From assembly GCA_051879315.1 (NCBI GenBank), contig JBJELW010000026.1, positions 1-36,570 of the forward strand: a stretch of DNA of 36,570 bases, given 5' to 3'. Shown one piece after another: positions 33,056-36,570 of the stretch. Position numbers and translations under genes: made by a program. This DNA comes from Roseburia_C sp051879315. GTDB lineage: Bacteria; Bacillota; Clostridia; Lachnospirales; Lachnospiraceae. Within the stretch, counting starts at the first letter, position 1. Each line of letters begins with the position of its first letter. The notes beneath the pieces were generated by a model. The model did not search any database. It was not told the DNA's origin and was given only the letters and a program-made list of their open reading frames with translations.

Positions 33056-33595
33056 GTGCAGTTAGAAAATCTTTTGTTCCGGTATCTGCCGGAGAAATTG
33101 ATTCAATATACGGAGCAGCAGGGGGGAAAAGAAGCGGAAGAGAAGGTGAAGGGAGAGAATATGGCAGAAGAAAACATGACGGAGCAAAGGATGGTGGAAG
33201 AGGGAGCAAATGGCTGGCAGGACGCGGAGGAATTCCCGCAGGGTGGCGGCCTGGAGGCACTTAAGAAGTGGGAGCCTGGGATGGATGTGGAGAAAGCGCT
33301 GGGGTTTTGCGGCGGAAACGAAGCGTTCTACATGGAACTTTTGCGGGATTTCGCCAGTGACAATCGGCAGGAACTCCTGACGAAATACTACGAGGAAAAA
33401 GACTGGAAGAATTATACGGCGATGGTTCATGCCCTGAAGGGAGTAGCCCGCACGTTGGGGTTTGTGAATCTGGGGGATGTGTCCGAGATTTTGCAGAAGG
33501 CGGCAGAGGCCGAGGATGAGGGAACCATTCTGGAAAAGCATTCGCAGATGATGGAGAAATACCTGCATATTCTCTACGGAATCAGGAGGATGTAA
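33056..33595 (+). CDS. Hpt phosphotransfer domain protein with REC-tail start
   Basis: A 179-residue protein, if the GTG at 33056 is used; no clear ribosome site is seen, and the frame is the same as that of the REC gene upstream, separated only by its TAG stop and 54 bases. The first residues (LENLLFRYLPEKLIQYTEQ) look like the last helix of a second receiver domain as found in hybrid kinases. A charged low-complexity linker (about 25-65) follows. The Hpt domain (about 75-179) has CGGNEAFYMELLRDF and the phosphorylatable His125 in MVHALKGVARTLGF. It can relay phosphate between receiver domains. A first ATG is available only later in the linker. Confidence 0.65.
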   Translation: MQLENLLFRYLPEKLIQYTEQQGGKEAEEKVKGENMAEENMTEQRMVEEGANGWQDAEEFPQGGGLEALKKWEPGMDVEKALGFCGGNEAFYMELLRDFASDNRQELLTKYYEEKDWKNYTAMVHALKGVARTLGFVNLGDVSEILQKAAEAEDEGTILEKHSQMMEKYLHILYGIRRM

Positions 33596-33599
33596 ACGG

Positions 33600-34239
33600 G
33601 GCAATTGCGAAACTCTTTTGTGATTTTGATTGCGATGGTTGCGCTTGGTCTTTGCGAGCAACATCCTTGGGCTTTACGTTGGCAAAGCCTATCGTATTCA
33701 CTCCACAACTCGTCATTCGTGCTCAAATTTCTCCCAATGGGCTTTTCACGTTTATTTGATGTTTCTTTGTTTGCATTTTTCCGCGTCGATATTTCCAACG
33801 CCCTTCGCGGACATGGACAGATTGCCTGTGCACCGTAAAGTAAATCGTGCAGTCGTTACGCATCCGACCAATAGGCAAACGGTGGGGAAGCGCACAGGAC
33901 GTGCGCTTCAGGCAGGCATAAACCATGGATGGTGCATCCTGCCGCCCACCGTGTTGCTTCTCGAAGAGTGGCCGGATGCTTACGAATGCTAGATTTACGA
34001 TCCTGTGTGCACAAGGCAACTGCCATGTCCCGAAGAGGCGGGAAATAATCGCACTCACCAAATGCAAAGACGAAACATCTGACGTAAAAAGCCCTACCTT
34101 GGGGAAATTTTGAGCACGAATGCGAAATGTTGTGTCATGAATGATAGGCATTTGCCAAGTTTCAAGCCAATAGATACAAATCGCAAAGACCAAGCGCAAC
34201 CATCAATGAAACGACTCAAAAAAGAGTTTTGCAATTGCC
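33600..34239. repeat. 640-bp imperfect palindrome with branched tip
   Basis: The left arm (about 33600-33871) and the reverse complement of the right arm (about 33970-34239) align along their whole length, by eye at roughly three quarters identity. The longest perfect block is 24 bases (33634-33657 with 34181-34204), and outer ends pair as GGCAATTGC/GCAATTGCC. The tip continues: ACGGTGGG (33879-33886) pairs with CCCACCGT (33945-33952). It encloses two hairpins: GAAGCGCAC/GTGCGCTTC (33887-33909) and GGCAGG/CCTGCC (33911-33943). It begins 4 bases after the Hpt gene and ends 22 bases before the next promoter. No gene is credible inside it. Confidence 0.88.
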
Positions 34240-34261
34240 GGTAAAAAATTTAAAAAGGATA

Positions 34262-34289
34262 TTGACATTATGAAAGGATGTGATATACT
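34262..34289 (+). promoter_or_regulatory. promoter of the deacetylase-like gene
   Basis: TTGACA (34262-34267), a 16-base spacer and TATACT (34284-34289). A strong form, matching the high codon bias of the gene behind it. Confidence 0.75.
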
Positions 34290-34298
34290 ACAGATAGA

Positions 34299-34313
34299 AC
34301 AACCGATTGCGCA
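34299..34313 (+). promoter_or_regulatory. putative LacI-family operator, copy 2
   Basis: ACAACCGATTGCGCA starts 9 bases after the -10 box, over the expected transcription start. It is identical to the word at 29806-29820 and also follows a GATAGA. Repression by the LacI-type protein of 30022 is inferred from the shared site and position. Confidence 0.6.
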
Positions 34314-34402
34314 ATAGTAAAATCAAGCGTTTCGGGAAATGCCACCGCTCATCTGGCATAATGGGGTGAGACAATATGAGAGAAGGAAAAGGAGTAGCAG
34401 AG

Positions 34403-36235
34403 ATGGACAAGTTCGTAGTAAACATTATTCATCGCCCGGAGATGGTGCCGGAGTATTCCGCAACAGTGACAGGACAGGGCAAAGAGGAAGATATCGGAGA
34501 TAAGAAGTTACTGACCGAGTCCCTGGATATCTTCAAAACGCAGCAGAGACTTGCTCATGAGAATGGTTTGAAGGTAACCATCCAGATGACTTACGCATCC
34601 TTGTTTAACGAGGAGGCAATTGCACTGGCAAAGGCAGATCATGAGAAGTATGGAGACGAGATTGCACTTTCTTTACTGGGACTTCCCTGTGAGCAGTTCC
34701 GTGAGAAGTACAAGACCAAGGATTTCTGTATCTGGATGTTCTCCATGGAAGACAAGAAGAGAATTGTAAACGATGTGTTTGAAAAGTTCCATGAGATCTT
34801 CGGTTTCTATCCGGAGTCCACAGGATCCTACTACATGGATGCCGAGCTGACCAACTACATCAAGGAGACATATCCTTCTGTAAAATGTGCGGTAGCAACT
34901 TGTTGGGAGGAGGGCCCCAAGGCTTACCACACCTGTAACAATTCCTGGTATACTTTATTTGACGGCGGCCCATGGGCACCTTGGATTCCGTCCAAGCAGA
35001 ACACCCATGCACCGGCAGCAAACGAGGCAGAGGACAGCGGTATCGTTGCGATTCCTCATCTGTCCAGAGACTTACTGGCATGCTATGACGGAAACGGATC
35101 CAACTTTGGAACCCATCCTCAGAACGTGTTGCGCGGTATGATTTATGACAGCAAGACATGGGAGTATCCATACTTATACAACCTGATTGACCAGTATCGT
35201 TCCTTAGAGAAATATAACAATGGTTATGCATACAACATGATGTTCGTAGGACCCGGCTGGATGAACAAAATGGGTCGTTGGGAAGCTCCTTACGAGCTGC
35301 TGGAGAAGTCTTATTCCGATGGCTGCGCATATTACGGCAAGCTGAAGAAGGAAGGCAAGCTGGTGGACATGACCATGTCCGAGTTCGCAGACTACTATCG
35401 TCAGAAGAAGACATACACGGAGCCGGAATGTGCACTCTGGAGAGATATCCTTTACGGATCTGACAAGCAGGTATTCTGGTACACCGATCCCTACATGAGA
35501 GCATGCGTCAACATGGATCAGGGTGGAGCCATCGTGGACCTTCGTCCTTACGCTGCAAAGCTGAAATGGGAAGTTGGTATCGGAACCAAGCATGTACAGG
35601 ATGCATCTTATCCGTTCCTGATTCAGGAGAAATATCGTGCAGGTTACTTTACACATTACGCAGGAGAGGGAACTGTCAGAAGTGCAAAGCTTTGCCACAA
35701 CGGTGAGGAAGTTGACCTTTGCTTATGCCGTACCAAGGCTCACTTCTCACAGGAAGGCAAGACCAGAATCCTTACTTTAGATCCGGTTACCATCGAGTTC
35801 GCTGATCTCACTGTGAAGCTGCAGACCAAGGAGTACTTCGAGGAGGGCAGCAGCGCCATTAAGATTGAGCGTAACATCTTAGAGATGAGCGATCCTACTG
35901 CAAAGGTAGAGTTAAACGAGTACATGGTAGCATGTTACGGAACCACAGAGTATCCGGAGGACATGACAGGCATCACACTTACCTGCCAGGGACCTACCAC
36001 TGAGACCATCAATTACGAATACAGATGCCGCGAGGCTTCCGTGGCAGGAGCAACAGAGGTTAGCGCTGTGATCCCTGCAATTGAGACAAAGGTATCTCTT
36101 ACCGCTTCCGCAGAAGCTGAGGGATATATCAAAGAGGGATATGCATTCTCTCCGATGTTCACATTAGGTTACAAGAAAGAGATTTCTGATAAGGAGGTAT
36201 TTGCAACATGGCTCAATCTGGAAAAGGCAAATTAA
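34403..36235 (+). CDS. cytoplasmic protein with deacetylase/glycosidase-like barrel, function unknown
   Basis: A 610-residue protein without signal peptide or membrane segment. The first half (to about 330) reads like a (beta/alpha) barrel of the polysaccharide deacetylase or GH57/38-like kind: KVTIQMTYASLFNEEAIALAK, EIALSLLG, IFGFYPESTGSYYMDAELTNYIKE, then CAVATCWEEG. Its Trp/Tyr/Pro-rich loops fit a carbohydrate substrate. The last 200 residues are beta-rich, as in an accessory sandwich. I do not recognise a named family. Codons are strongly biased to those of highly expressed genes. The start at 34403 has AAGGAG 8 bases ahead; an ATG at 34376 after GGGGTGAG would add nine residues. Control by the LacI-type regulator through the operator is likely, so a sugar-related task is inferred. 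Confidence 0.7.
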   Translation: MDKFVVNIIHRPEMVPEYSATVTGQGKEEDIGDKKLLTESLDIFKTQQRLAHENGLKVTIQMTYASLFNEEAIALAKADHEKYGDEIALSLLGLPCEQFREKYKTKDFCIWMFSMEDKKRIVNDVFEKFHEIFGFYPESTGSYYMDAELTNYIKETYPSVKCAVATCWEEGPKAYHTCNNSWYTLFDGGPWAPWIPSKQNTHAPAANEAEDSGIVAIPHLSRDLLACYDGNGSNFGTHPQNVLRGMIYDSKTWEYPYLYNLIDQYRSLEKYNNGYAYNMMFVGPGWMNKMGRWEAPYELLEKSYSDGCAYYGKLKKEGKLVDMTMSEFADYYRQKKTYTEPECALWRDILYGSDKQVFWYTDPYMRACVNMDQGGAIVDLRPYAAKLKWEVGIGTKHVQDASYPFLIQEKYRAGYFTHYAGEGTVRSAKLCHNGEEVDLCLCRTKAHFSQEGKTRILTLDPVTIEFADLTVKLQTKEYFEEGSSAIKIERNILEMSDPTAKVELNEYMVACYGTTEYPEDMTGITLTCQGPTTETINYEYRCREASVAGATEVSAVIPAIETKVSLTASAEAEGYIKEGYAFSPMFTLGYKKEISDKEVFATWLNLEKAN

Positions 36236-36426
36236 ACTACAGATGTCCTTCATGCTTCATGAGAGACTTGGATATTGATATGTTCTTCGATAAGGATAAG
36301 CAGGAGTATTACTGCATCCGCTGCCAGTATACCGGCACAGAGAAGGATGTTTTGGAGAAAAATGAGATGGTTCGTTTCCGTTATCGCGCAATGGATAAAA
36401 GATTCGATAAGTTTGATTTTGACTAA
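36208..36426 (+). CDS. small zinc-ribbon protein
   Basis: A 72-residue protein with two Cys pairs, Cys13-x2-Cys16 (CPSC) and Cys36-x2-Cys39 (CIRC), separated by an acidic, aromatic loop (DIDMFFDKDKQEYY). This is a zinc-ribbon (rubredoxin-knuckle) arrangement; the rest is charged. It starts 28 bases inside the end of the preceding gene with AAGGAGG 10 bases ahead, so translation is coupled and the two are one operon. A role as partner or adaptor of the preceding protein is possible. I know no family name for it. Confidence 0.75.
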   Translation: MAQSGKGKLNYRCPSCFMRDLDIDMFFDKDKQEYYCIRCQYTGTEKDVLEKNEMVRFRYRAMDKRFDKFDFD

Positions 36427-36430
36427 CAAA

Positions 36431-36467
36431 AATGAAAAGCGGCAGAGAATGTTCTGCCGCTTTCATT
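36431..36467 (+). terminator. terminator after the zinc-ribbon gene
   Basis: AGCGGCAGA (36438-36446) pairs with TCTGCCGCT (36453-36461), and the flanks AATGAA and TTCATT extend the stem. The T-run is short, so strength is uncertain. Confidence 0.7.
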
Positions 36468-36486
36468 GTACAGTGAGATTAAAAAA

Positions 36487-36565
36487 CGACACAAGGTTTT
36501 GTCCCCAAAGCAGCGCAAAGCGACCTTTGGGGGCGTATCCGTCACCTACGGTGACACCTCGTGTC
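36487..36565 (+). repeat. three-stem structured element, copy B
   Basis: Same fold as the element at 29924-30001: outer GACAC/GTGTC, inner CCCCAAAG...CTTTGGGG with CGC-AAA-GCG, and GTCACC-TAC-GGTGAC. All stems are conserved; the loops changed (GTA to AAA, TGC to TAC). It sits after the terminator and reaches almost to the window end, so what follows is unknown; it might again be the leader of a gene. Confidence 0.7.
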
Positions 36566-36570
36566 AAAAA

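Noticed and set aside
33630..33992. A 120-codon open frame on the plus strand inside the palindrome
   Set aside because: It has no ribosome site, a Cys/His/Arg-rich composition unlike neighbouring genes, and is explained by the palindrome, whose other arm gives a similar peptide on the opposite strand.
33723..34199. A 158-codon open frame on the minus strand inside the palindrome
   Set aside because: Same reason: its start resembles the translation of the other arm and there is no ribosome site or recognisable domain. Such frames are likely over-annotated copies of a repeat.

Overview
The window reads as a chromosome segment of a gut-type Lachnospiraceae (Bacillota, class Clostridia). The support is strong AGGAGG-type ribosome sites, TTGACA/TATAAT promoters, T-tailed hairpin terminators, surface proteins with InlB-type, Big_2 and fibronectin repeats ending in P-x-T-G-D anchors, and the typical housekeeping gene content. 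No rRNA, tRNA, CRISPR array, phage gene or transposase was seen. The assignment is by protein style only; no search was run.

Layout. 1-243: 3' end of a family 2 glycosyltransferase. 269-1819: wall-anchored protein with three 73-residue InlB-type repeats. 1907-5092: purM-purN-purD with promoter and terminator. 5123-5340: a 73-nt tandem palindromic repeat. 5396-10322: promoter, thyA, folA, an AEC-family transporter, ilvB, ilvN and a terminator lying inside the convergent gene. 10249-11292 (minus): membrane protein of unknown role. 11362-12193: SAM methyltransferase. 12224-22555: LytS-type histidine kinase, REC plus winged-helix response regulator, a large surface protein broken by a one-base frameshift, and a second very large surface protein. 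22579-24034: AT-rich AAA ATPase with a nuclease-like C-terminus. 24169-27054: hslO-nadE. 27073-27765 (minus): PAP2-type membrane phosphatase. 28017-29761: L,D-transpeptidase. 29769-31017: LacI-type regulator with its own promoter, operator and structured leader. 30984-32018 (minus): asparaginase. 32212-33595: eroded multidomain signalling locus (TM piece, HD-GYP tail, REC, REC tail plus Hpt). 33600-34239: a 640-bp imperfect palindrome without a credible gene. 34262-36467: operator-controlled promoter, a highly codon-biased deacetylase-like protein and a small zinc-ribbon protein. 36487-36565: second copy of the structured element found before the LacI gene.

How the parts may work together. 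Two promoters, one before the histidine kinase/response regulator and one before the 1436-residue surface protein, share a 12-base block plus TTC at identical spacing from the -10 box; this suggests the two-component system controls itself and the surface proteins. Two other promoters, before the LacI gene and before the deacetylase-like gene, carry a nearly identical CG-centred operator just after the -10 box; this suggests a two-target LacI regulon. thyA, folA and ilvBN form a nucleotide, folate and branched-chain amino acid run. The most unusual non-coding features are the 640-bp palindrome and the pair of three-stem elements; both deserve a genome-wide search.
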